A stretch of DNA of 64,000 bases from Flavobacteriales bacterium (GTDB lineage: Bacteria > Bacteroidota > Bacteroidia > Flavobacteriales_F > PHOS-HE28): the NCBI GenBank assembly GCA_016700415.1, contig CP065018.1:2300001-2364000 (forward strand). Direction: 5' to 3'. The notes beneath the pieces were generated by a model. It saw nothing but the letters and a program-made list of their open reading frames with translations, did no database searches and had not been told where the DNA came from. This document shows, piece after piece, positions 25,265 to 34,648 of this stretch. Position 1 is the stretch's first letter; each line of letters starts with the position of its first letter. A program made the position numbers and the translations under genes.

Positions 25265-26407
25265 ATGTCACTGAAAAGCAAGCTCCCCAACGTCGGCACC
25301 ACGATCTTCTCCGTGATGAGCAAGCTGGCGCAGGAGAGCGGTGCGATCAACCTCAGCCAAGGCTTTCCGGATTTCCCGATCGATGAGAAGCTGAGCGAAC
25401 TGGCGCATGCCGCTATGAGGTCGGGCCATAATCAGTACGCGCCCATGCCCGGGTTGCCCGCGTTGCGCGAAGCGATCGTTGCGAAAGTGGAGCGCCTCTA
25501 TGACTTCAGCTATGATCCGGACACGGAAGTCACCGCTACCGCCGGGGCCACGCAGGCGTTGTTCACCGCGATAGGCGCGATCGTTCAGCCTGGGGACGAA
25601 GTGGTCATCATCGATCCCGCTTACGACTGCTATGCGCCTACGGTGGAACTCTTCGGCGGCACGCCGGTGCATGTGCGCTTGGGCAACGACATGAAGTTCG
25701 ATGCGGGGGCGTTGCGCCAAGCGATAACGCCGAAAACGCGCGTGCTGATGATCAACACGCCTCACAACCCGGCGGGCACCATCCTGCGCGATGCGGACAT
25801 GCGCGCGATCGCCCAGATCCTGCGCAGCACCGACATCATCCTCATAAGCGACGAGGTTTACGAGCACTTGGTCTTCGACGGTGAGCAACATGCCTCCGCG
25901 ATCCGCTATCCGGAGCTGCGCGATCGTGCCTTTGTCGTGTTCAGCTTCGGCAAGGTGTTCCATGCCACCGGCTGGAAAATGGGCTATATCCTTGCGCCGA
26001 AAGCCCTGATGGCAGAGTTCAGGAAAGTGCATCAGTTCAACGTCTTCAGCGTGAACACGCCGATGCAATATGCACTGGCGGAATACCTGAGGGACCCATT
26101 GCACTACGAAGCACTCCCTCAGTTCTACCAGGCCAAGCGCGACCGTTTTCTCATCGGTTTGCGCGCATCGCCGTTCGAGCCGTTGCCTTGCGAAGGCAGC
26201 TATTTCCAGCTTGCGGATTACAGCAAGATCAGCGGCGAGTCCGACCTTATTTTCGCGAAGCGCTTGGCCACGGAACATGGCGTGGCTGCGATCCCGCTCA
26301 GCCCGTTCTACAAGGACCCGCCGCCGGGCCAGCGCCTGCTCCGGTTCTGCTTCGCGAAGCAGGATGAAACGTTGGACAACGCCATTGAAAAGCTATGCGC
26401 GATCTAA
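25265..26407 (+). CDS. Methionine aminotransferase (class I/II PLP aminotransferase, YbdL-like)
   Basis: PLP enzyme expected to make methionine from 2-oxo-4-methylthiobutyrate, or more generally a glutamine transaminase K-like enzyme. 380 residues. Features: NLSQGFPDFPID near the start (typical of this subgroup), YAPMPGLPALREAI, NTPHNPAGTIL, SDEVYEHLVFDG, and the PLP lysine Lys230 in SFGKVFHATGWKMGY. The end overlaps the next gene, an omega-amidase-like nitrilase, by 13 bases. That pairing (transaminase plus omega-amidase) is the known route that pulls the transamination to completion. Confidence 0.88.
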   Translation: MSLKSKLPNVGTTIFSVMSKLAQESGAINLSQGFPDFPIDEKLSELAHAAMRSGHNQYAPMPGLPALREAIVAKVERLYDFSYDPDTEVTATAGATQALFTAIGAIVQPGDEVVIIDPAYDCYAPTVELFGGTPVHVRLGNDMKFDAGALRQAITPKTRVLMINTPHNPAGTILRDADMRAIAQILRSTDIILISDEVYEHLVFDGEQHASAIRYPELRDRAFVVFSFGKVFHATGWKMGYILAPKALMAEFRKVHQFNVFSVNTPMQYALAEYLRDPLHYEALPQFYQAKRDRFLIGLRASPFEPLPCEGSYFQLADYSKISGESDLIFAKRLATEHGVAAIPLSPFYKDPPPGQRLLRFCFAKQDETLDNAIEKLCAI

Positions 26408-27171
26408 GAGTGACACTCGTACAAAGCATGCTCCATTGGGAGAATGCGACCGCCAACCGGGCCTTGTTCGCCGGTAAGTTGGAAAGGCTGAAAGGCAGCA
26501 CTGACCTCTGTGTGCTACCTGAGATGTTCACTACCGGCTTCACTATGAACACCGCCTTGGCCGAGACGATGGATGGCAAGACCGTGCACTGGATGAAGGA
26601 GCAAGCCGCGCACACGGATGCTGCGGTCTATGGAAGCGTGATCATCGCTGAAGATGGAAAGACCTTCAATCGCGGTCTTTTCGTCACACCGGGCGGCAGC
26701 GTTACGCACTACGACAAACGGCACTTGTTCCGCTTCGCGAAGGAGACGGACCACTTCAACCCCGGCCGGGACCGCGTGGTTGTGGAGTGGCGCGGATGGC
26801 GCATCCTGTTGCAGATCTGCTTCGACCTGCGCTTTCCAGTTTTTGCGCGCAACAAGGGCGATTACGATGCTGCGCTATACGTGGCGAACTGGCCCGAAGC
26901 ACGCAGTTATCCATGGAGCCAACTGCTGATCGCGCGCGCCATTGAGAACCAGTGCTACGTGGTGGGCGTGAACCGCGTGGGCATGGACGGCAAGGGCATC
27001 CATTACACCGGAGATAGCGTGATGATCGATCCCAAGGGGCAAGTGATTGCCTCATGCAAACCGGCCAACGACTGCATCACACATGCCGCGTTCGATGCGG
27101 TCGCATTGATGGACTTCCGGGAGAAATTCCCGGTGGGGATGGAAACGGACGGCTTCGACCTGAAGCCCTGA
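26395..27171 (+). CDS. Nitrilase-superfamily omega-amidase (YafV-like)
   Basis: Carbon-nitrogen hydrolase probably hydrolysing alpha-ketoglutaramate or alpha-ketosuccinamate produced by the neighbouring transaminase. 258 residues, normal for the family. The catalytic triad is visible: Glu43 (LPEMFTTGF), Lys108 (HYDKRHLF) and Cys142 (LQICFDLRFPVF). Overlaps the aminotransferase by 13 bases, so they are translated together. Its TGA stop directly abuts the stop of the convergent giant gene (TGATCA at 27169-27174). Confidence 0.9.
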   Translation: MRDLRVTLVQSMLHWENATANRALFAGKLERLKGSTDLCVLPEMFTTGFTMNTALAETMDGKTVHWMKEQAAHTDAAVYGSVIIAEDGKTFNRGLFVTPGGSVTHYDKRHLFRFAKETDHFNPGRDRVVVEWRGWRILLQICFDLRFPVFARNKGDYDAALYVANWPEARSYPWSQLLIARAIENQCYVVGVNRVGMDGKGIHYTGDSVMIDPKGQVIASCKPANDCITHAAFDAVALMDFREKFPVGMETDGFDLKP

Positions 27172-30100
27172 TCAGCGCAGCACCTGCACGTGGCCCAGAC
27201 GGCTCTGTTCGAATCCGAGATGGCCATCGGTATTCTCGATCAGGCGGTAAATGACCCGGAAGGCATAGACCTCGTTCGGCACCTGTTGCCCATTGATGGT
27301 GCCGTCCCAGCCCGTGTTGACGTCCGTGGAATGGAAGACCACGCCGCCCCAGCGGTCGAACACGTACATCTCATACTCCCCGATGTTGTTCCCCACGGGA
27401 AGCCACACATCGTTGCGTCCGTCACCGTTCGGCGTGAAGGTGTTTGGAATGAAGATCGTGGGCCGGCAGAACTCGTTCACCATCGCACTGTCCGTCAACG
27501 AGCAACCAAAGGCATTGGTGATGGTCACGCTTCTCCATCCGTAGCCGTTCGCATGCACGAGCGGGGTGGTTTGTCCGTCGTTCCACAGAAAAATGCTTCC
27601 GGGATTCCCGGCGTCGATATCCACGTAGTGCGGGTCCTCGTCCAGACAGGTGAAATACTGGTGCGTGGACAAGCGGTCCGGGATAGGGTTGAAGATCACA
27701 TGGATCTCATCAGAGGTGCTGCAATACCCGTTGCTCACGTCCACGGAATAGGTGCCCGTAGTGCCCACCGGAATGGTGCGCGATGTGGCCCCATTGCTCC
27801 ACAAATAGGTCTGGCCTGGGTTGCCCGCGTCCAACAGGAGCCATTCGCCGGAGCACAGCACGGAGTCCGTGCCCAGTTCCACCACGGGCGGGCTGACGAA
27901 GGTCGCATCAGCATCATAGCTGGCCTCGCATCCATTAGCGCCGGTGATCGTTACAGCGTACTGGCCATGGGCCGACACCGTGATCACCTGAGCTGTCTGT
28001 CCGGAACTCCAGGCATAGGTAGCACCAGGGTTTCCTGCGTCGAACGTGGTCGTTTGTCCGATACATGCGGTTTGATCGGTAAGGTTGTCCACCGGCGCGG
28101 GATTGAAGGTCACCACGGCCGTGTCGGAGTCCGTGCAGTAACCGTTCGTCGCGTTCAAGATATAGGTGCCGCTGGCATCGACGATCAACACCGAAGTGGT
28201 ATCACCGGTGTTCCACAGATAGTGGACGGGGGCTGGTCCCGCGTCCAGTGCCGCCTGTTCGCCAGCGCATCGCTCGAGGTCCGGTCCGAGATCCACGGAG
28301 ACCCTCGGCATCAGTACCACCACGGCATCAAATTCAGCGGAGCAGTTCTGCGGCGTTGTCACCGTGACGGAATAGGTTCCGCTGGTCAAGGGAACGATGC
28401 CGGCGGATGTTTCTGCCGTGCTCCACAGATAGGTACTGCCCGGATTTCCCGCGCTCAACGTCGGGGGCGTAAGCTCGCAGGAAGTCACGTCCTGCAACAT
28501 GTCCACGGGATCAGGGTCGAGCGAAATGTGCATGGCGTCCACCGCTTGGCAGCCTGCGGGCGTGGTGACGGTGGCGCTGTAGGTCCCGGTCGCATTGACG
28601 GTGATCTGGCCGGTGGTCGCTCCCGTGTTCCACACCACACTGTTCCCCGCATTGCCAGCATCGAGCACATGCTCGGTGACGCCGCATAAGGCCACATCCG
28701 GGCCAAGGTCCACGACGGGCAACGGATCGAACGAGACGAAGACGGTCATGATCGCTTGGCAAGCATGTGTATCGGTGATCGTGGCCGTGTATTGACCCGC
28801 CTGCGTCACGGAGATGGTCTGTGTGGTCTCGTTGGTGTTCCAGTCGTAGGTGGAACCGGGGAAACCCGCGTTCAGCACCAAAGACTGCCCTGCGCAAGCG
28901 CTCACGTTCGCGGGCTCGATGAGGTTATCAAAGGCCACGGTGATCGTGGTGGAGTCCACTATGCTACAACCGTTCTGGTCCGTCAGGGTTACCACATAGG
29001 TTGTAGTGGTGTCCAGCAGAATGGTCGGTGCGGCGATGTTGTCCGCGTTCAAATGACCGGTCGGGGACCAGTTGATCTGATAGGGCGCGGTGAGGTTGTG
29101 CGCGATGTGCAGTTGCATACCTAATGCCGAGCAGACCGTGGTATCATGCGTCAGCTCCACCGAATAGGCCGGGTTCACGTTCACGGTTACTTGCGTGCTT
29201 TGTGCGCATCCGGTCTGGGTATCCGTCACCGTGCAGATGAATGTGGTCGTGTCGTTGGGCGTAGCCGTGGTATTGGCGGCAATAGGGTCTTGAACGATCC
29301 CGGCAGGCGACCAGGAAATGGAGTATGGCGCAGTGGAAACAATGTTGGTGGAAAGCCCTACCTGCTCCCCGTGACAGAGGGTGAGTTCGGTGGCTGTTGC
29401 GGTTGTCGAGGTCAAGCCGCTCACCCCCACCATCACATCCTCCGTATCGGTGCAACCCAAGGAGCTTGTAGCGGAAACGGTATAGTTGGTCGTCGTTGCC
29501 GGAGTGGCCACGGGGTTCGCAACGCTGGCGGAATTGAGGCCGGTGGCCGGTGCCCATGACCAGGAGATGCCCGACCCGGAAGTTGTTTGTGCCTGTAGCT
29601 GGGTACCGGCGACCCCGCAACGCGTGGTATCACTGATGGGCAGAATGCTGAAGGCGGGCGCCACCGTGACCCGAACGGAATCCACATAGGTGCATCCGGA
29701 CGCATTGCTCACTTCCGCCTTGTACCAGACGTCGCTCGTCGGGTGCGCGGTGGGTGACACGCTGTTGCCTGAGCTCAATGTGGCCGAAGGGGTCCATGTG
29801 AGCGGTTCCACGGGATCCTCGTACCGGGTGATGAGCATATTGTCCATGCACCAGTTGTCCTGGCCCGCCCCTGAATTCGCCAATTGCCTCCAGCGCAGCC
29901 GGGTGCTGACTGCGATGGCGCCCAATGCGGGTACGGCCACGTCCATCTGCGTCAAGGAGGGGTATGCGTTCTCGATGAAGGTGGCCAGCACGGTCCACGT
30001 AGTACCGTTCGTACTGTATTCGAGCACAACGTCCTCTCCTGGATCGGCATCGTCGCAGGGGGCGGAACCCGAAGCGATCTTCAGGGCGAAATGCGCCATG

Positions 30101-32151
30101 CCCCCATGGCTCAGGTCCATCGGAGGAGATGTCGCCTGGCGGGAACCGGCCCCGTTGAAATAGAGTGCCGTGCCCGATACGGAGCCACATGCCGCACTGG
30201 CACTGGCACCCGTCATGTTTTCCCACCAAGGTGCCAGACCGCCTTCAAAAGCATCCGCAAAGAGGACACGCTCCACCTCGGCATGAAGCACCGTGCCGTT
30301 CCCAGAACAGATCGTGTCATCGGAGACCGTGGTGCGCAAGGAGAAAATGGTGCTGGGCTCCACGGTGACGAACACACTGTCCACAGCGGAGCCGCAGCCC
30401 ACAGGGCTTGATACCTGCAATTTGTACCATGTGTCCGCACTGGGATAGGCCACAGGGTCCGGAATGTTGGGGTCGGATATCTGGGCCGAGGGGCTCCAGC
30501 TCAGGTCGAACCATTGCGCATCAAGGATGGAACCCGTGCTAAGCTGCACCGAGGTGAACTGACAGACTGAAGTGGTAGCGGCACCATTCACGGCGAGGTT
30601 CAACTGCGGCTGCACAGGCAGGCCCACTTGGAACTCAAAATGCTTCGGGCAGCCACTCGGTGAAAGTTCCCCATCGACGCGGTAGACATCATTGTGGTCC
30701 GGGGTGAACGTATAGCTGTTGCCCGTGGTCAGTACCGTGGAGGGGTCGCTCGCGGTGGTCCATTGCGCATTCGCCAACACGATCGGCGAGGCCAATGTGA
30801 TGGGGCCAGACGAGCAGATCACGGAGTCCTGGGTGCTCGGGACTACCATGTTGTTGGAGAGACCGTACATGTAGCTCTCGCCGGATGCCAAGCCATAGGC
30901 ATAGGCCAGGAACCCGGTAGCGGAACTAAGCCGGTGCGTGCCGGCCGTGATGAAGATCTTGGCGTAAGAAATGCCCGCGCAAGCGGGATAGGTGCTGAAC
31001 ATCGCGGCAGACACAGGGCTTCCGTCCAACATCAATTGTGAGACCGCACCGGTGGGTGTCACCACGCTGACGAAGTGGCCAATGACGGACTGTGTGGAGA
31101 ACAACGTGGTCCACTGGACGGAGGTGCTCATCCGGTCGTCCGGCATTAACATCAACAAGGAGGGATCACCGATCCCTGCGCAGGTCTGGCCTTGCATCAT
31201 TTGGGTGACGCTGATGGGCTTGTCACCGTTGATGCAGACCGGTTGAACTGTGTTGAGCACCTGATGGGATCCCCCGGCGTTCAGGTTGATCGGAACTCCG
31301 CCGTCCACGGTCACCAAGGTGTTGTCCTCGCTCGCGAGAATGCGGTATCCCCATGCGGTCAAGTTTCCTAAAGGGACCGTATGGAAGGCCGTTCCCCATG
31401 TATTGACAGGGGTCATCTGTTCGTTCGCATGGTCACATGCCGCACAGTTCACCACCGCGCACATGCTTCCCCCAAAGACCGCGAAAGGCCGGCACGGGCC
31501 GCTCGTAGCAGTACCCTCTACCAAGGTGCCGGTAAGGTCCGCAAGGCCATTGAGCGCCTGCACCTGATAGGTCTGCCCCGCATCCAAGTTCACCGTGAAA
31601 GGGACGTTGGGCGCATGGCCGGCCGTGGTGGTGGTGGTGGGCGTGATGTTCACCGAGGTACCGTCCTGAGTGGCCACGATAAGCAGCTCACTACGGAAGA
31701 TATAGGTGCCGTTAGGAAATGCCGTGGAGGTGCCTGGCAAGGCATCCACCCGATAGGAAGTGCCCAGACCGTTCACGGGCATTACCTGTGTCGCATCGGT
31801 GGTCTGGTTCTGATAGTTGACGGCTGTCACTGTGACGGGGGCCACCGAGGTGATATGCACACCGCGGTCCAGTACGGTCTCCGACCCGGTGACCTCATAG
31901 ATGTTGGGAACGGTCACTGAGGTCACGCCGTTCGCTGCAACCGTGAAGGGCGTGCTCCAGCCAGCCAGGGGAACGCTCACCGTGCCCGAGGTGGCCTGTG
32001 CCGAGGCGATCTTCACCGAGAGCTGCTGCGTGCCGGAGGCATTCTGCATAAAGCCCAACCAGAACTCGCGGCCGCGTGTGTCCAATTGTTCCGCCTGCGC
32101 CGAGGCGACAGTCGCAACAAGCAGCAAGAGGACACTGAGCAGTGGACGCAT
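27172..32151 (-). CDS. Giant secreted adhesin-like protein with gliding-motility (CHU_C) C-terminus
   Basis: 1659 residues from the ATG at 32151, beginning with a signal peptide (MRPLLSVLLLLVATVASAQA). Residues about 25-430 resemble the IgGFc-binding-protein N-terminal domain (GREFWLGFMQNASG, then repeated beta-rich text). A long run of Ig/PKD-like repeats follows to about 1540, many ending in patterns such as LDAGNPGxTYLWSxGxT that repeat about eight times. The last 90 residues are the CHU_C type B sorting domain (FIPNTFTPNGDGRNDVW, then YVFDRWGGVVFHS). Such proteins are exported by the type IX system and sit on the cell surface as adhesins. The central repeats are likely sites of expansion and contraction. 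Confidence 0.85.
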   Translation of the reverse strand: MRPLLSVLLLLVATVASAQAEQLDTRGREFWLGFMQNASGTQQLSVKIASAQATSGTVSVPLAGWSTPFTVAANGVTSVTVPNIYEVTGSETVLDRGVHITSVAPVTVTAVNYQNQTTDATQVMPVNGLGTSYRVDALPGTSTAFPNGTYIFRSELLIVATQDGTSVNITPTTTTTAGHAPNVPFTVNLDAGQTYQVQALNGLADLTGTLVEGTATSGPCRPFAVFGGSMCAVVNCAACDHANEQMTPVNTWGTAFHTVPLGNLTAWGYRILASEDNTLVTVDGGVPINLNAGGSHQVLNTVQPVCINGDKPISVTQMMQGQTCAGIGDPSLLMLMPDDRMSTSVQWTTLFSTQSVIGHFVSVVTPTGAVSQLMLDGSPVSAAMFSTYPACAGISYAKIFITAGTHRLSSATGFLAYAYGLASGESYMYGLSNNMVVPSTQDSVICSSGPITLASPIVLANAQWTTASDPSTVLTTGNSYTFTPDHNDVYRVDGELSPSGCPKHFEFQVGLPVQPQLNLAVNGAATTSVCQFTSVQLSTGSILDAQWFDLSWSPSAQISDPNIPDPVAYPSADTWYKLQVSSPVGCGSAVDSVFVTVEPSTIFSLRTTVSDDTICSGNGTVLHAEVERVLFADAFEGGLAPWWENMTGASASAACGSVSGTALYFNGAGSRQATSPPMDLSHGGMAHFALKIASGSAPCDDADPGEDVVLEYSTNGTTWTVLATFIENAYPSLTQMDVAVPALGAIAVSTRLRWRQLANSGAGQDNWCMDNMLITRYEDPVEPLTWTPSATLSSGNSVSPTAHPTSDVWYKAEVSNASGCTYVDSVRVTVAPAFSILPISDTTRCGVAGTQLQAQTTSGSGISWSWAPATGLNSASVANPVATPATTTNYTVSATSSLGCTDTEDVMVGVSGLTSTTATATELTLCHGEQVGLSTNIVSTAPYSISWSPAGIVQDPIAANTTATPNDTTTFICTVTDTQTGCAQSTQVTVNVNPAYSVELTHDTTVCSALGMQLHIAHNLTAPYQINWSPTGHLNADNIAAPTILLDTTTTYVVTLTDQNGCSIVDSTTITVAFDNLIEPANVSACAGQSLVLNAGFPGSTYDWNTNETTQTISVTQAGQYTATITDTHACQAIMTVFVSFDPLPVVDLGPDVALCGVTEHVLDAGNAGNSVVWNTGATTGQITVNATGTYSATVTTPAGCQAVDAMHISLDPDPVDMLQDVTSCELTPPTLSAGNPGSTYLWSTAETSAGIVPLTSGTYSVTVTTPQNCSAEFDAVVVLMPRVSVDLGPDLERCAGEQAALDAGPAPVHYLWNTGDTTSVLIVDASGTYILNATNGYCTDSDTAVVTFNPAPVDNLTDQTACIGQTTTFDAGNPGATYAWSSGQTAQVITVSAHGQYAVTITGANGCEASYDADATFVSPPVVELGTDSVLCSGEWLLLDAGNPGQTYLWSNGATSRTIPVGTTGTYSVDVSNGYCSTSDEIHVIFNPIPDRLSTHQYFTCLDEDPHYVDIDAGNPGSIFLWNDGQTTPLVHANGYGWRSVTITNAFGCSLTDSAMVNEFCRPTIFIPNTFTPNGDGRNDVWLPVGNNIGEYEMYVFDRWGGVVFHSTDVNTGWDGTINGQQVPNEVYAFRVIYRLIENTDGHLGFEQSRLGHVQVLR

Positions 32152-32395
32152 GCAGGGATGATTCAAAATCGGGGCCGACTTAGGATTTTCGACGCCTTGT
32201 TACGGGAGTGACGCCAGAAGGTTCGTTTCGACGAACGCACAAATTTAGTCGACGAAATTGAATCGTCAACTATTTTTTTACCATCATCAGGGTATAGCAA
32301 ATGCCTTGCCAACTAAGGAAACCACGGACTTTCAGACGCTTAACGGTGCCTCGAAGTACAAAGTGGGGTCGGGGTGATTTCTTCGACGAACGAAC

Positions 32396-33994
32396 TCAGG
32401 GATGGTTTTTCACCTCCCAATTCGTCTCCACCACCCAACCTGCCCGTAGCACCACCGGGTCCGTCAGCAGGAAAACACGCTCCGGTTGTCGGCCCTCAAT
32501 GAATGAGCCCGTGGTCCATCTTCCGTTGCCGTCGCCGTCCTCGATCAGCTTCAGACCGTAGCTGCCCGGCTGTAGATCGGACCATGCCACTTGGCCTGAT
32601 AAAGAATCCAGCACCACCTCTCGGATGATGCGGCCTTGGGCGGTGAGTAGCTGAAGCACCAGAGGACCGGGAACGGCCGTTCCGTTGTCCGCCGACAACT
32701 TCACCTTCAGTTTTCCCAAGGTCCGGGGATCGACCGCGCCGAAACGGAGCTTCGTGGTGTCGTTGGTGCCACCCATCACACCCCGGACCGCCTTGGGGTA
32801 CAGATCCAACGACGCGGATCTCCCGCTGGGAAGCTTGAAGTCCAGCCCGATAATGCGCCGCTCCATCGTGTCCAAGATCGGCACAAAAGGTATCAGCACG
32901 CTGTCCATCCGCAGCTCAGCATGGGCGGTATCCACCGCCGCCACCGGGCGGGTGCTCAAAAGCCGCAGAGCACCTGTTACCGGATCACGGCCAGCGGTAA
33001 CGACCAGGTTGAACGGCATGGTGGTGGGGGTCCGGTAGCTCAGTGTGTCCAGCACCATACCATCCTCGGTGGTAATGAAGCGCTGTCCCCTGAGCAAGTT
33101 GGTGTCCGACGGCCAGAAGATCACCGTGTCCCGTCCCGAGTTCCATTCCGGCCACCACGTCAACTCTCCGCCTTCGCGGTCGATGGAACTCAGCGTCAGT
33201 TCACCTGCACGGCGGGCCAGTACCATCTGCCATCCGCGGTCGTCCAGCACCTTCGCACTGGTCACGAACTGGCTGGCGGACACCGGCTGAAAGAGGAATA
33301 GCTCCTGCTCCGTCGAGTCCCGGGGATCGATCACGCTGTCCAGGAACGCGACCTGCTCGTTCGGAAGATCAAAGCGGTAGTTGGCGTTGCGGTCAAGCAC
33401 AGCGTTCAACTGCATAGGGCCACCGCGCAAGTGGGCCAATAGAAAGCTGCCGTCCGCGGCCGTGCGGGTGAAATAGGCCGGTGGCGCCGTCCGCACGTCG
33501 CCCGTATCATTCACATCGTGCAGCAGTACAAGCACGTCCGGCGCGGGCAGTCCGCTGAAAGCGTCCAGCACGCGGCCTTTCACGGAGAGGCTGTCCACAT
33601 GGTCTCCCGTGGAGACCACGAACGACAGGCCCGCCGCCGGATTGCCCTCGCTGAGGTCCTGTACCGCCTCGCCGATATTGAAGGTATAGGTGGTGTTCGC
33701 CGCCAAAGGTGCGTTCAAGGTGATCGCCACATCCTTGCTTCCGCTCACCATCACGTCCGGTGCTTTGGCCAAGGGGGGTGATACCAGCAGCCGCTCACGG
33801 ACGCGGTCCAGTTTCACACGTTCATCGAAGTGCAGCACGATGCGTTTACCGGAGAACCGGATGCTTCCGTCCGCTGGCTCCGCGGATAGCAAATGGGGCG
33901 GCTCCGTGTCCTTGGGGCCGCCTTGGGGCTCCTTCACCTGCGCACATGCCGCAAGCAATGCGACCGATAGAACGGCCCACGCACTTTTGGTCAT
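32396..33994 (-). CDS. Ig-like-domain lipoprotein
   Basis: 532 residues; signal and lipobox at the start (SVALLAACAQVKEP, Cys about residue 17), so it should be lipid-anchored. After the anchor comes a Big_5/SbsA-type Ig-like domain (PKDTEPPHLLSAEPADGSIRFSGKRIVLHFDERV), then a long beta-rich region (SVKGRVLDAFSGLPAPDVLVLLHD, like a carboxypeptidase-regulatory fold) and a further beta domain. The family is common in Bacteroidota and of unknown function. Its start overlaps the stop of the GAF-domain gene by 4 bases, so the two form an operon. Confidence 0.75.
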   Translation of the reverse strand: MTKSAWAVLSVALLAACAQVKEPQGGPKDTEPPHLLSAEPADGSIRFSGKRIVLHFDERVKLDRVRERLLVSPPLAKAPDVMVSGSKDVAITLNAPLAANTTYTFNIGEAVQDLSEGNPAAGLSFVVSTGDHVDSLSVKGRVLDAFSGLPAPDVLVLLHDVNDTGDVRTAPPAYFTRTAADGSFLLAHLRGGPMQLNAVLDRNANYRFDLPNEQVAFLDSVIDPRDSTEQELFLFQPVSASQFVTSAKVLDDRGWQMVLARRAGELTLSSIDREGGELTWWPEWNSGRDTVIFWPSDTNLLRGQRFITTEDGMVLDTLSYRTPTTMPFNLVVTAGRDPVTGALRLLSTRPVAAVDTAHAELRMDSVLIPFVPILDTMERRIIGLDFKLPSGRSASLDLYPKAVRGVMGGTNDTTKLRFGAVDPRTLGKLKVKLSADNGTAVPGPLVLQLLTAQGRIIREVVLDSLSGQVAWSDLQPGSYGLKLIEDGDGNGRWTTGSFIEGRQPERVFLLTDPVVLRAGWVVETNWEVKNHP

Positions 33995-34479
33995 GGGAGC
34001 AGGGGCTCGATCAAGCTGCACAACTCGGCCAGTCCGCGTTCATCCTCCGGGCCGAAGTCGTTCAGCGCGGCACTGTCCACATCGAACACGGCGGACACAT
34101 CGCCGCTACGGCCGCGCAACGGCAGCACGATCTCACTACGGCTCTCGGAACTGCACACGATGTGGCCCGGGAACGCCTCAACATCCGGCACCGTGATGAT
34201 GCGGCCCTCCGCCCAGGCCGTGCCACAAACGCCCTTTCCATGGGCAATGGGGCTGCAGGCGATCGGGCCTTGGAAGGGGCCTACCACCAGTTGCCCATCC
34301 ATCACGCGATAAAAACCGGCCCAATGCCATTGAAAGACCTGCTGGACGGCGGCACAGAAATTCGCCATGGCGGCCACCGGATCTCGCTCGTTGGCCAACA
34401 ACGCCTTCACCTGCGGGAAAAGTGCCCTGTATAAGGACGCGCGGTCCGTGGTATGGGGGATCACCAGTTGCTCGGCCAT
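33991..34479 (-). CDS. msrC: Free methionine-(R)-sulfoxide reductase (GAF domain)
   Basis: Reduces free methionine-R-sulfoxide with thioredoxin. 162 residues from the ATG at 34479, the normal length for the single-GAF enzyme. Three redox cysteines, Cys75, Cys85 and Cys109 (IACSPIAHGKGVCGTA, GHIVCSSESRSEIVLP), have the 10/24 spacing of the characterised enzymes. A TATCTTCG box (34496-34503) precedes the start. It heads a two-gene unit with the lipoprotein at 32396. Confidence 0.88.
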   Translation of the reverse strand: MAEQLVIPHTTDRASLYRALFPQVKALLANERDPVAAMANFCAAVQQVFQWHWAGFYRVMDGQLVVGPFQGPIACSPIAHGKGVCGTAWAEGRIITVPDVEAFPGHIVCSSESRSEIVLPLRGRSGDVSAVFDVDSAALNDFGPEDERGLAELCSLIEPLLP

Positions 34480-34495
34480 GGTTGAATGGACGGCG

Positions 34496-34503
34496 CGAAG
34501 ATA
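34496..34503 (-). promoter_or_regulatory. Promoter -7-like box for msrC
   Basis: TATCTTCG on the minus strand (one mismatch to TAnnTTTG), 16 bases before the ATG at 34479. Confidence 0.4.
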
Positions 34504-34648
34504 CCGGAGGCCAACGGCAGCCGTGCAGGTCTGATGGCCGAGGCCTTTCACCCGTGCCCTCTATTGGAGAGCATTTCATATGCGGCTATCTGCGGTTTTT
34601 CCCATGGCGTCGCATTGCCGCATCTAAATCCCACCTTTGCGCGGTACC

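Noticed and set aside
27190..28689. 499-residue plus-strand frame opposite the giant adhesin
   Set aside because: Opposite strand of a gene with signal peptide and CHU_C domain; frame is His/Arg/Gly-rich without motif.
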